Below, piece by piece: positions 46,669 through 58,023 of a DNA stretch of 64,000 nt; positions within the stretch are counted from its first letter, which is position 1; each line of letters starts with the position of its first letter. Both the position numbers and the translations under genes were made by a program. The notes under the pieces were generated by a model, which was not told where the DNA came from, ran no database searches, and was given only the letters and a program-made list of their open reading frames with translations. Source of the stretch: Tieghemiomyces parasiticus (taxonomy: Eukaryota > Kickxellomycota > Dimargaritomycetes > Dimargaritales > Dimargaritaceae); NCBI GenBank assembly GCA_027575765.1, contig JANBPT010000051.1, forward strand, positions 1 through 64,000. Direction: 5' to 3'.

Positions 46669-47470
46669 TTGTCCGCATGGTTAGTGACCCAACTACCCAA
46701 GGGGTAAATCTAGAGTGTAAGCGCCCATCAATCGATACAATGCATGCCATATTAGGATTTTTACTGTCCATGTCAGCTGGTGATAATGTAGATCGATGCA
46801 CCTTTGACTTGTGACATGTAATTTTAATGAGACATAAGTTGGCTGCAAACTATGATAATGGAAAAGCGGGATAATGCACAGACAGCACCTTTTGTGAGGG
46901 GAGAGGGAGGGTTTTTTTTGGGGGGAGGAGGCTACAACAACTGGAAGCAACTAATATAGCATAGAGAAAAGACGGGTCGGCAGGGTACATTTTTAGGAAG
47001 TGGGGACATAAGACAGAGGAACATTGTAAAGACGGCCGCAAGGTGCAGAGTGTGTGAGGGGAAAATGGGCTAAAGGGATGGTGAGAGCCAAGGTATTAAG
47101 ACTGGTACAGAAAAGAGGTAGGAACAATCACGTTAGGAAATATCTTCCTCGAGACGTATAACACGTAGACAGTACAGAGAGGATGCGGGGAGACCCACCG
47201 CCAGGGCAGGAGAAGATATTAGTAGAAGGGACATCCGGGCCTATAAGAGAGAATGGTTGTAGAGAAAAAGCAAAAAAAACGGGGGGGATGTCTGGGTGAG
47301 TGTGAATGGCGAGGATACACCTGTAAGGTGCATTCTACCAGCCGTGCGTGGCTATCACTCCAGATATCAAAGTGGTCAACAGTAGAAACATGCACCCGCT
47401 AACGATGATGGCCAGCCCAGCGAGGGAGCCGGCCGATTCTTTTGACGAGAGTCACGCTTTCAGAGGCGCA
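46669..47470. other. Convergent intergenic region
   Basis: The 3' flanks of the SANT-like gene (+) and the CCCH gene (-). The sequence includes G-runs and A-runs but no gene. Confidence 0.45.
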
Positions 47471-49321
47471 CTAGGACGGACGGTTGGCGCCGGGCGGCCA
47501 GGCCGAGGCGGCGAGTCCCGCTGGCGGAAATCCATTGAAGAGGGCACCCTCAGCGGCCACTGAGTAGTTGGCGAGCGAGGGCGGCGCGAGAATACTATGC
47601 GTGTAGGGTGGACGGACCGGCCCGGAGGCAGAGTGCGCGGGGGAAAGTTCCGGCGATAGGAGAAACGGTTGGCCGCTCGGGGTAGCCGCCGGGGACTTGT
47701 CTAGCGCAATGGCTCCAAATCTACGGGTGGTCTGAGTAAGCTCCTCGTCATCGTCGTCCATCAGGAATGGCAGGTCACCAACCTCCTCCTCCTCCCGCTG
47801 CCGACCATGAGACGTGGTGAATCGCCGGCGATTAGCAGTGTTGGCGGCGAGGGGAAGGTTCGAGGTCGAGAACTCGCGGGGCATCCCAAAACCGTGCAAA
47901 CCACTGCCCTCCAGAGTGCAGCCGGGCATTGTCGGTGTCCCGGGCGTCGGCAGCTCGCCGGCGTAGGGTAGGCTTCCCGGGGACTGGGCGTGCGGGAAGG
48001 GTGCAAGGCGATTGGGGTCTAGTCGGTTGTACATAGTATCAGGCTCGGCCCGTCCCTGGGCGGAAATGTTGTGGCTAGACCGCAGCTGCTGTGAGTTACG
48101 CTGAGGAGAGGTGGCCGACAGACCGTGTATCGAATCGGCGAGGAGGGACCGGGAGAGCGGGGAGGGGATTGCAGTGGGACTCCAGATGCTGGAGCTGAAA
48201 AACGAGTCGCTGGCGGTGGTGGAGGGCAGGGAGCCCAGCGAAGCCAGTCGGGACATTCCTAGGGACGGGATGTTAGCCTGGCGCAGCGGTGAGGCAGGCG
48301 ACCGGCCGAGGGTGCCGCCCAGGGAGGCTGGGTGTGGACCGACCAGGCTGCCGCTGAGGGCGTGGTGACTACCGCGACGTCGGCTGGCCAGTTCGCTGCT
48401 GTCTAGCAGCTCGTCCAGGGATGAAGGAAGAAGCACGGGGGTGGCCTCGTCGTCGTGCTCAGCGGCGGCTGGGTACCCAGGGCGGAGCGAAACTGGGACC
48501 TGGCGGGCGCTATGGGTCTCGTGGATAATGTTGAGGTGGCGGGGGCCAGCCGTGTGCGCAGTGTACCCGCCGAGGTGGGGCGCGGCACTGGCACGGCGTT
48601 CCATAGGGTAGGGGTACGGACGCGGATCGGGCAGTGAGGTGTCCGCGGGCACGGACGTCGAGAGTTGCTGCGCTACATTGGCCACCGCTAGGTCGTAATG
48701 CGGGACAAGCGACCCGCCGGCGGCCCCGGGATTCAGTCCGGACTGGGTGCGGGGACGGTAGGGAGGACGTGACAGGCCCTGGTTTAGGTTGAAGGCTTGT
48801 TGTGTCGGCGGGGCCGTGTATACGTCAGGCGCGAACATGTGGCGAGGCGCGCTGCCGGATGGGTGAGTGGTGTGCACAGTCAATGAAGGGTGGCGGGAGT
48901 GCTGGTCTAGAGAGTGCGAGTAGGAGTGCGCCCCTTTGAACGGAAGATGGTTGCTGGAGATGGTGCGACGATGAGGCAGGGGCCCCGCACGGCCGGTGCT
49001 ACTCGGCCGGCGGGTTTCCGGGTAGCGAGTAGAGCGTGCAGGTTCCCCCGGTCGGACGTGGGCCAGGGCACACTTGTTTTCGAATTTACAGTTGCCCTTG
49101 AGATAGTACTCGCAAATGCCGGACGCGGGTACATTCGTGTGTGCAAAAGGGCACTTGGTACCGGAGGCGCAGGTACCCTTGAGATAGAACTTACAAGGCA
49201 CGTGCTGCACGGAGCCACCCGTGCGTTCCTTGATGGCAGGGGTTTTGCTAGAACTACCAACATTGGGGCGGGCGGCACTCTCGGCGGAGCGTTGCCATTT
49301 TCCCGAGTTAGGTCGGGACAT
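47471..49321 (-). CDS. Tandem CCCH zinc-finger RNA-binding protein (Lee1/Cps3 type)
   Basis: A single 616-residue frame. Two CCCH fingers lie near the N-terminus: Cys43, Cys51, Cys57, His61 and Cys70, Cys78, Cys84, His88, both C-x7-C-x5-C-x3-H, in the contexts PCKFYLKGTCASGTKCPFAH and CEYYLKGNCKFENKCALAH. The C-x7 first gap, the short spacer and the CALAH ending match the fungal Lee1/Cps3 group rather than the C-x8 TIS11 group. The remaining 520 residues are Ser/Pro/Gly-rich and disordered, with an acidic patch (FLMDDDDEELTQ) that may recruit partners. mRNA binding is likely; the target is unknown. The start is the ATG at 49321, 46 residues before the fingers. Confidence 0.9.
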   Translation of the reverse strand: MSRPNSGKWQRSAESAARPNVGSSSKTPAIKERTGGSVQHVPCKFYLKGTCASGTKCPFAHTNVPASGICEYYLKGNCKFENKCALAHVRPGEPARSTRYPETRRPSSTGRAGPLPHRRTISSNHLPFKGAHSYSHSLDQHSRHPSLTVHTTHPSGSAPRHMFAPDVYTAPPTQQAFNLNQGLSRPPYRPRTQSGLNPGAAGGSLVPHYDLAVANVAQQLSTSVPADTSLPDPRPYPYPMERRASAAPHLGGYTAHTAGPRHLNIIHETHSARQVPVSLRPGYPAAAEHDDEATPVLLPSSLDELLDSSELASRRRGSHHALSGSLVGPHPASLGGTLGRSPASPLRQANIPSLGMSRLASLGSLPSTTASDSFFSSSIWSPTAIPSPLSRSLLADSIHGLSATSPQRNSQQLRSSHNISAQGRAEPDTMYNRLDPNRLAPFPHAQSPGSLPYAGELPTPGTPTMPGCTLEGSGLHGFGMPREFSTSNLPLAANTANRRRFTTSHGRQREEEEVGDLPFLMDDDDEELTQTTRRFGAIALDKSPAATPSGQPFLLSPELSPAHSASGPVRPPYTHSILAPPSLANYSVAAEGALFNGFPPAGLAASAWPPGANRPS

Positions 49322-52300
49322 GGTGCAGTGGTGGTGGCGAGATGGACGAGGTAGCTATAGAGAGTTGGAGCGGATGAGTCCCGGCGGCGGGTGCGTATTT
49401 AAGAGCAATGGCGTAGGAGGACGTCGCTTAGGATAAGGGTCTAAGTGGGGGAGAGGTAAATATTAATTAACTGTCAAGTTGAGGGAAGGTAAGGCATATA
49501 GAAAGGAAAGAGAATGGCGGAGCAAATGGGAGGCGGGTTAGATATACCGCACAATGGATCAGGGGGGAGCATCACGGTAACCTGAATCAGGTAGGTTTAC
49601 GTGGTGTCTACGTTGAAATCAAGAGGAGGGAAATAGGGGTCAGCAGGCAAGGCTACGGCTCTGGGTAAGCAGTACACGCCAGTAGCCGGCTGACATGAGC
49701 TCACTTCCAATCACCATGCCATGAGAACCGGATCCACAGGACGTGCGCGAATTAAAGGCCAAGGGGCCAAGAGACTCCGCTTTGGCAATCACACGGCCGT
49801 AGGAAAGGACAGGAGATACGGCCCTTGATTCTCGACCTGCCCATTCCTTCCCCCGCTGCGAACGACAGCCTACTACCTATACCTGTCCCAATAGCGATGG
49901 TCAGGTAGCAAGGACAGGAGCCATCGGACAGGACAAACCCTCCCCCGCTGACACGACGGTGGTATTGGCAGACCGGGGTGGACCGCTTTCTCTCCCCGCA
50001 GGACAACACACACTGTGACTTACCTTGTATACTGTTGGACGGTGGAAATAGAGGGTTTCACAGATAGACAGCCATGAACTGGCAGGTTCGGTAACGAGTG
50101 ACAAGGATCGGATATATAGGGGGGACCAGGGCGCGGCGTTAGCCAGCTCCGAAGGTCATTCGGTATACCCAATTGGACCACGAGAGTGTATCAACTGGGG
50201 GAAGGAAGCAGGGGACTACGGCGTTGCTGCTTCTGGTCGGCGAAGGTTACCGAGTTGCCAATTGTAGAGAGGGAAAAGAGGCGATCTCCGGGTCCGAGCG
50301 CAGACGGAGGAATGAAGGGCGACACAGGTGGAGAACGTGGGGCGAGTGGTCCAAACAGTTGCTGGGGGGGAAATAGAGGGCTCCAAAGAGACCGTTAGCG
50401 AGATAACGACCCTCACTGCGAAGGTCGGCTCCGATTGTGACGCAGACGTGTAGACTGCGGCAAGCCAGGCAAAGTACCGACGTCGGGTTGACACACGGTG
50501 GGGAGGGGTCCGAGCACGGCTGGCTTCCTGGTGACCGGATGGTGAAAAGCGCGAATCGGTGGTGTGACGGGGACTGCAATGGCCAGAACACTTTGGTGCC
50601 GCGATACCAGCAGGGTAGGTCGGGGATGCCAGTAGTCTAGTGGCGGGTGGCGAAAGGTAGGTAAATGGCTGAGGCAGGCAGACGGAGAAAAGGACAGCGA
50701 GTGACCGGTTCGCCAGGCGGAAGGTTGGAGGTATTAAAAGAACAGGTCACTGGGCAAAAGCAGCGGCTAGGGCGGACGGTGCACACCGTGAGGCGTGCGG
50801 TCAGGGGAAGGGGAAAGATTGGATACGGAGAGGTGGGCCAGACATAGGAGGTGGCCGAGGGAGAATTGTGGAAGGAGAGAAGAGCGGGGAGTGCCTGGGA
50901 TTATTAGGAAATAGAGGCGGGGAGCGAGAGAGGAAATCGTACTGAGCGGGATGTGGTGTGCGTGGGTTATGAGGGAATAGTGGGAACCCACCAGGGGGGG
51001 ATGGTGGAGGGCAAGCGTGGACGGAAACTCAGGTGGTAAGGCTCGGAGGGAATTGGGAAAACCCCAGGACAATCTGGCTAGATGAAGCAGGGCGGGCGCA
51101 TACGTGATAGGTGAAGGGTGTGGCAGAGGGTAGGGAAGGTACGGTTAGTAAGCCCCGATAGAAGTGTCAGTTGATTCGCAAGCAGGCATTAGCTGGGTCG
51201 TGCATACAGCCGCGTGGGGGGAGCGGCAAGGGTAAGGTATGCCTATCGATGCGGCCAAACGCCGATGGCAGTGTCGTACAGGGCGACCCGAGACCGGTCC
51301 ACCCAAACAATGTTGCTGAATGGGTCTGTGGGTGGCAGGAAGTAAGGGGGGGTATGTTTGGGTGCGGGGAAGACCAAGCGGCACCGCCACCCGAAGAAAA
51401 ATACAAGATACAACAGGCAGCCGTCAGAATGGCCAGGCCACCGAAGTAAAGTGTCGGAGGGGGGAAGGAGGGAGGGACGGAGAGCCAGATGAGGGTGTAT
51501 CCTTCCTTCCCTGTTTGCCCAGCAGTCCTGTCTACCTCACGCCAACCACACGGCCCCACAAGGATGGCCAGCGGGTATGGAGGTCCTACAACGGCTGCTC
51601 TGTCCGAATGGTCAGGATTTGCCTGCAAGGGCCAGCCCGGGTGTCAAGTTTGTGGTAAAGCTATAGACAAGAGCGACACAACTCTAGAGGCCAACCGCAT
51701 GGGCTGCAGCTCGTCGACCTGACACGGCTACTAAATTAGGTCAGATCGTCAGGAGCGCGGGAAGGTTGCCAAGTAGAGAGGTTGTGGTCATACGCTGGAT
51801 TGGGGAGAACAGTAGGAGGATGGGCGGCCTTTGAAAATCGATACCGGGGCGTAAATCCAGGGGTAATACGGCGAGGACTTGGAGCTGTGGGTGCGCCATC
51901 CAGTCGCCAAATATTTTAAAAAAAGAAACGCATTGTCGGATGTGGCTGCCGGTCAATAGCGGTTGCTGTGGTGCATAGCAGGGCCAAGCCCCTGACCCGA
52001 GGGAGAGAACGGGGAGGGCGCATAGCCAGCCCGGTCCATGCGAAGGAAGCATGCGAGTCGACGCACCACATTCTAAAAGGAGGTATGAGAGCCGGGCGAC
52101 AAGTAGAACCTTACCACAATGCGGCCTAGAGTGGGAGGTGTAAAGGGGCGAACTTACCACTACAGGATATCTACTGAAGCTGATGGGTTAAGGGGCTGAT
52201 GGACTGGGCACCACTATACAATGACGGCGCTCGGGTCGACACCAAAAGTGTCCAGGATATATGCGGCCGTGCGGAGGACTGGCAGATAGAGCTGGGAAGC

Positions 52301-53888
52301 TGGGCGGCATACAACGGCCGCGAGTCCTGAGCCGGATAGGGCAGGGGACAGGCCGACGGGTCCGTGGAGGAGCGCTAAAGACCCTATTCGGGAATGGCTA
52401 GACCGATTCGGTAGTGCAGCGGCGCGATTTTGCTTAAGTCGCGGGTGGCAGCACTAGATAGGGAGGCCAAGGAGAGTGGTGGCGGACAGTGGAAGCGACA
52501 ATGCCCACGGCTTATTCAGGTGAGGCCAGGGGTTGATCACCGGGATCCCGAGGTATAGGTTAGACACGATAGGCGCGGAAATAAGGTAGTAGCAGGGTAA
52601 TGACGGTAACAAGACAGCCGGGGAGAACTGGGGAGGGGACGGGGTATTTATAGGTTGCCCAACGTGGATGGAGCACGAAATCGGGCGGACTGGCTGCCCC
52701 CTCCTCCCGCAGCAGAAGTCAGTTTTTATGTGGGCATTGGAAGTGCATAGAGGCACTGGCTGGGAGAACGGTCAGACGAGCATACGGCCGGCTAGTGTAG
52801 GCAAATGGGTGGGCAAAAAGGCGCGGGATTTTTTGGGGGGAAAGAGGAGGGGTGAGACGTACCTTGGTCACCGGGTCAGGCGGGCTAGAAGGACGGGAGA
52901 AGAGGTCTGATTAGGGCACTGGGGGAAAAGACAAGGCGGGCCGGTGCTTCTAGGGTCACAGTAGCCTCCCTACCGCAACGTTCAAGGGTGGCGCGACGGG
53001 GGAAACGGGGTGGCGAACCGGTGGCGTTGCTGCGCGGCTCGCCGACCCACAAGTTGCGGGTGATCGTGCGGGAAACGTATTTCCGTCGACCGGGTTTGTT
53101 CCTCGCACGCCAGTTGTCGTCCTCCGCATTATTTCTATCTGGCGGTCTACCTACCGCCGCTGCTACAGGGCACACAGGCGGGCGCCCACTTGTCACCCCT
53201 TGCTGCGTTCGAACTCCGTCCACCCACAATTTCACTGGTCTGTAGAATCGCATTGCATGGTGCAAAGTGCGGGAAAGCCCGGAGTGCGCCTGCCGCAGAA
53301 TGATCAATGGCAGCCATGAGGTGGATCGCCCGTCTAGAGACTCCCCGAACTTGGGCGACATTAGAGCCTACGGAGTACGAATCAGCGGACGTGAGGCCAC
53401 CACCCGTCGCGCAGGTGGGCGGTGGAGTGAGCAGATTGGCTAGCGATCCAAGAATGACTGGCTAGCCAGACAGTGGCTGGTGGAAGTGCAGCTGAAGACC
53501 CCACTGGCGACGTTAGAGCCGACCACCATGGCCGTATTGATATCAATTACATACTTCCCCACCACGGTCCGCTCCTCTGGCTATTAATGGCCGGTGGCGC
53601 GTGACAGTCATGCTTGGTCAAGACAAGTATATGGATTGGAGCGGTGCAGTGCGAGTCGGCACAGGTGAGTCAGCGGCCAAGTCTGATAAATCGATGCGGG
53701 CGCAGTGACACTCCCCAAATGACCGAGCTTCTCATCCGTCCTCCAAGATGACCCATGGTGAAGCTGGTAAAGGGCTTGGCAGTTGCCCTGGCGTTGTTGC
53801 CATGATGTTCCTCGATCCCACCGACCGTTTGCTTATTCCGCCTCCCCCCTTCCTACCCAGCTGTTCATCACCTTTCTAATAGCTTGCA
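49322..53888. other. Long purine-rich (+) region upstream of the CCCH gene
   Basis: Most of 49.4-52.9 kb is G/A-rich on the plus strand, so C/T-rich in the sense of the CCCH gene. This gives many minus-strand Pro/Ser/Leu frames with no motif. No gene is supported. The last 60 bp turn into a C/T-rich plus-strand leader. Confidence 0.4.
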
Positions 53889-54398
53889 ATGGCCAACCCC
53901 TACCAGAAGGAATTGCAATCGAATGAGGGGTGCAAGGTGTGGGACACCGCCCCCCCCGGCCTTTCCCCGCCCCATGCGCGGAATACAACGACACTGCAGC
54001 CGCAAATCACCCCCTTCCCGGTCACGCGCCCCGCCTTACTGCTCCACTTGGCCACTGATTGGGACATTCCTTCCACCCCTTTTCGATCCCACCCCCACAT
54101 GCTGAGGTAACAGCAACACAGGAGACGCCTGTTCATCTAAGGCCTCACACCTCCATTGTGTTCCATGGCAAAGGCCTCTCGTTCACTGACGGCCATAGAC
54201 CACGCACGTTCCTACAAAGCAGGTCAGCACAGCCTCGGTAATGAGAAGGGGTATACAACGTAACACAGGACACAATGGTGTCGGATACGCTATACTTACG
54301 TCACTAGTTTCCCCACACCGGAGATCTCATCGCCAAGGGCCGATGGTCACGCATTGAAGCGCGGCACCAGCCGGCGCACTGTATCGCGCTATGATTAG
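53889..54398 (+). CDS. Candidate small three-exon gene, unknown
   Basis: A pyrimidine-rich leader precedes ATG 53889. One model uses exons 53889-54106, 54142-54237 and 54308-54398, giving 134 residues. Pieces are MANPYQKELQSNEGCK, RPHTSIVFHGKGLSFTDG and SSPRADGHALKRGTSRRT. The second intron (GTAATG ... CACTAG, 70 bp) is plausible. The first would be only 35 bp, which is doubtful. An alternative splices 53935 to 54121 with a weak GTGTGG donor. The last 60 residues are consistently basic and Ser/Thr/Arg-rich across the join, which argues for coding. No family is recognised. Confidence 0.33.
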
Positions 54399-57300
54399 AG
54401 TGACTACCAAAAATGTATCAAGTAGGTTTAGTGTACCGTGCGACAGTGGGTTGAGGTCCAGGCGCCGGGTAATCGTTCGCAGCATTCTTTAGACATTCTG
54501 ATCGCACACGCCCTTGGTTGTGGTAGCAATGTTCGTAGAACACGCCCAACTCCATCGGTCTCCTGCCCTTCCCCTCCGCCCCTTAATTGCCACACCACCG
54601 CCCCTCTACCCTCGTACTCAGTCGGTCAATAGATCTTGACTATGCATGTCATTTAGTATGGCATATAATCCCTCTTTACCTCCCGCTTATTCCAGACCTC
54701 CAAGAAGATAAGGAGAGAATAACGTTATCTTGCCTGAGATAGTCGTCACCAGGGAAATCAGTATAGCCGTCAAGCATAGTCACGTCGGCTATACCATCAC
54801 CCTACGTGGTTGGTCGCCAATGTCAAAGTACTACAATCGCCCCCTTACCTTCGCCTCGCGAGTGCCGGGCTCGATTTTAACGCGATGGAGCGCTGCTGGC
54901 CTTAATTGGCCAGTGACTACGAGACAATCAAGCCAAGCAATTCCTTCCGGTACACACGGCCATGGGTCATAGTTTAATTTAGGTTACTGCGCTAGTCTGC
55001 CATCTCAATGTTGTTTCACAGGAGTACAGGCTTACCAGTTGTCGACTTCCTGCCCCCAATGTTTGCAGGCACTACGCTACTAGAAAGGATGGGGTAGGCT
55101 AGTCAAAAATAAAATAAACTTACGTGCGAACCCTATATCATTGCAATCGACCCGAATACGAGCGGGGACGAGATCGTATCGTACTCCTCTGGATGGGGTA
55201 TAGCCATCTTGGGCCAGTCGCTATCTGACCTTAGGCAAAGGTTAGCCTGGACGGCCGAATTATCTGATTCGGGGGCCCATACTCTTGAGCTATGCCACCC
55301 TCCCCTCCTCACCGGCTTGTAAGCACATTGTCTATCCTGATTCAGTCGGTCACTCCAGCCGCGAAAACTCTCACAAAATAAAAATAGCCCAACCTCATTT
55401 CCGAAATGAATGGAAGTACACACACCTGAAACACATAGCTGTTGCCACCTATATTTGTCAGGAGCAGCGGCAGGGACTCTAGTGGTCGGTATCGAAAAAG
55501 AGGGATAGTTGTAAGTACAAATGGGAAGAGGTGATAGTCCCAGCTGACGGTACACCAGTCCGTCGCACGACGGAGGCTGCGGTCTACCAGAGTGCGACAA
55601 GCAGTCGTGACTGCGAGAGCCCTTTTATTTTTATTTTTCACCCCACCCTCCCTTGACCCCGACGACTGATTGTCTAATTTTTGTAGGGTAGCTGAGGGCC
55701 GGAACAGTCAGGTGAGTTGACTTATGCCCTGATGCGACCACGACGGTCACCTCCGAAGTGACCCAACACAGCTGGTAGAGGTGTATAAGATCAACCATTA
55801 TTTGAACGAAGTGACTTCAATTTCATTGTGTAGTAAGGTTTCGATTGCATACTATCGGATGCCTTGTACTATTTCGAATAACTCGTAACGTTTGCCACCA
55901 ACGACATTAGCCCCGTCCCAGCATACCTCCTGCAGGCTCAGTGAACGATAGTTGGGCACGAGTCAATCGCCATCCCGTGAGGTGCTCAATATAGCGTTGG
56001 TTTACGCGTCAGTTTCGGCTTGCTACGAGTGAGGTGGGGGGGTGGACACTGAGGATACATGAGCGAAATGTCGACTACATAAGTGAAGGTATTCCTCAAC
56101 CTGTAAAGTACCATTGATACCTTACTTGTCCTGTGGCACTGACCATATCGAACTCTAGCCAGGGACGCCATGAAAGAGCTAAATGGGCGACCACCTACTT
56201 GTAAGACCCCTTACCTCGCGCTTGACTCCGAAGAAAAGGCACTCATCCCTTATCGCACCCCTGGCTTTAACCTCCACGCTCCCAATCCCAATAAGAAAAT
56301 CCAACGCTAGGCGGTGAAGAACGAGATGAGGGAGGAAGGGTCACGCCACACTCCAGTTCCCCCCTTCCATTAAGGTATGTGCGGGAACCTGCATCTAACA
56401 AACTTTGTTTGTCCATCTTTTTCACGAGTTCAACACGAACGGGGGCGGGCGATAGATTGCGCAGAAGTGCGAAAGCCCCCTTTACGGGAGAATTCTTATT
56501 AGGTTTATCCATTACACCAGAGGCGCCTTCACTCATATTTACCAATGACTCCTATCCCCCTCCCCTCCGTCATTTATGATTTACGTATTAACGACAGCCC
56601 TGTTTCTCAGACGCTGAGGCACCGAAGTGAGCCCCCCAGGAGGATGGGCAGTCTGGCCCTACCTTTCAGAATGGCGGTCGTCCTTGATTCCCGCCGGGAC
56701 CCCATAACCGTAACCTAATCCGAGCTTGCACGAGGGTTGCGTAGCCTGGCGTAATGGTGTATATAATGCCCAACTACAGTTATATACATGTTTACCTGGC
56801 GGCAATTCTTACAATAATAGATCAATGAATCAGTTGTTTTTTATTGTAAAGGACAATAGCCCTAGAGGGTCTAAAATTAGGCTGCGGCGGTTGGGGTCAA
56901 GGTGGCCCGTCCCCATCCGCACTAAGCATCAATGCTGTGATAACACCGCTACTGTAGTCTGCGTCTCTTCCACCTCCCCTCCCTCAACCCCCCCCCTTCC
57001 CTACATGGCTCCGGGACCTCATGTTTTCCACAATGGCGCTTTCTTTTCTTTTTTTCTCACACTACCACCTCATCCCCTGAAACAAGTAGGACAAGTTACC
57101 AACTTCCCGAATGGGATAGACTATGGTCGTCGCCTAAAAAAAAGAAAGAAGAAGCAAAAGCGGTGTCTTCACTTTCAGGTGACTCAATGACGACATGATG
57201 GCTTTAGCCCGATTAGAATCATACATATACGGTAGGTCGGTACGGTACAAGGTGCCAACCGGTAAAATTATCTGTAGGGGCCAGCTACACGGAGTTTAGA

Positions 57301-58023
57301 TGTTTCATGGGTGACTTAGATGGTAAAAAGAATGTTTTGAATGTCGCGCCAGGTCGTACGCACAGCAAACGGGTGTACGAGACACCTAGCAGTCAGATCG
57401 CAATGCATAGGTTTCCCTAATCCCACTCATTGTGCGAATTTTCAGACTAGTCATAGTCCCCAACCCTCCTTAATTTTTCTACAGGAACTTGACGACCCTG
57501 GCATTCCTTTGTTGATGCGGTGGTCACTCGGGATCTTTTCTATTCACCCCTGAATCGCCTACAAGCGTTTAAATCTAGGACTTCCACACATTAATATCGT
57601 CATTCTTAAAGACACACCAGACTTGGATTGATTCGCTATCGATTAACTCCGGCTGCGTTTCGATGGACAATTCTGTGACACCACTTTCCATTCTAGAATA
57701 CGACCAATATGCGCCAGGCAGGAAATAGTTCGGGGGCGGAAGAGGAGGGGGGTCTGCATCAGTCGCCCAATGACGGACTTGGCCGGGATTGGACTCATCA
57801 CATGGGCAGAAAGCAGCCATTTCGGCTTTTTTATGTGCGACTCCTTAATAATATACCCGCATTGGGAATGGAATATATAAACTCAATCTTTGATGCCCTG
57901 ATACTCGATATATTCAGGGTAACGGACGCAACAAAGTGAGCTTTCCAGGATGAAGAACTGCCTCAGTACCAGGAGAAAATTGACAATGTTTTAGTCAGGG
58001 TGGCCACCTACCCGCTGGGACGC
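54399..58023. other. Intergenic region with no firm gene
   Basis: No complete gene can be supported. A minus-strand frame at 56267-56536 begins with a real ATG and is listed separately. A frame at 57575-57820 (-) also has an ATG but no motif. A plus-strand frame near 56160-56310 reads smoothly, then meets a TAG. Confidence 0.35.
56267..56536 (-). CDS. Candidate small hypothetical protein
   Basis: An 89-residue frame from ATG 56536 (context GTAAATATGA). The first 60 residues have a protein-like mix with a basic amphipathic stretch (PVKGAFALLRNLSPAPVRVE, LVKKMDKQSLLDAG). The last 30 are low complexity. No family, signal or splice support is seen, and it could be chance. Confidence 0.2.
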   Translation of the reverse strand: MSEGASGVMDKPNKNSPVKGAFALLRNLSPAPVRVELVKKMDKQSLLDAGSRTYLNGRGELECGVTLPPSSRSSPPSVGFSYWDWERGG

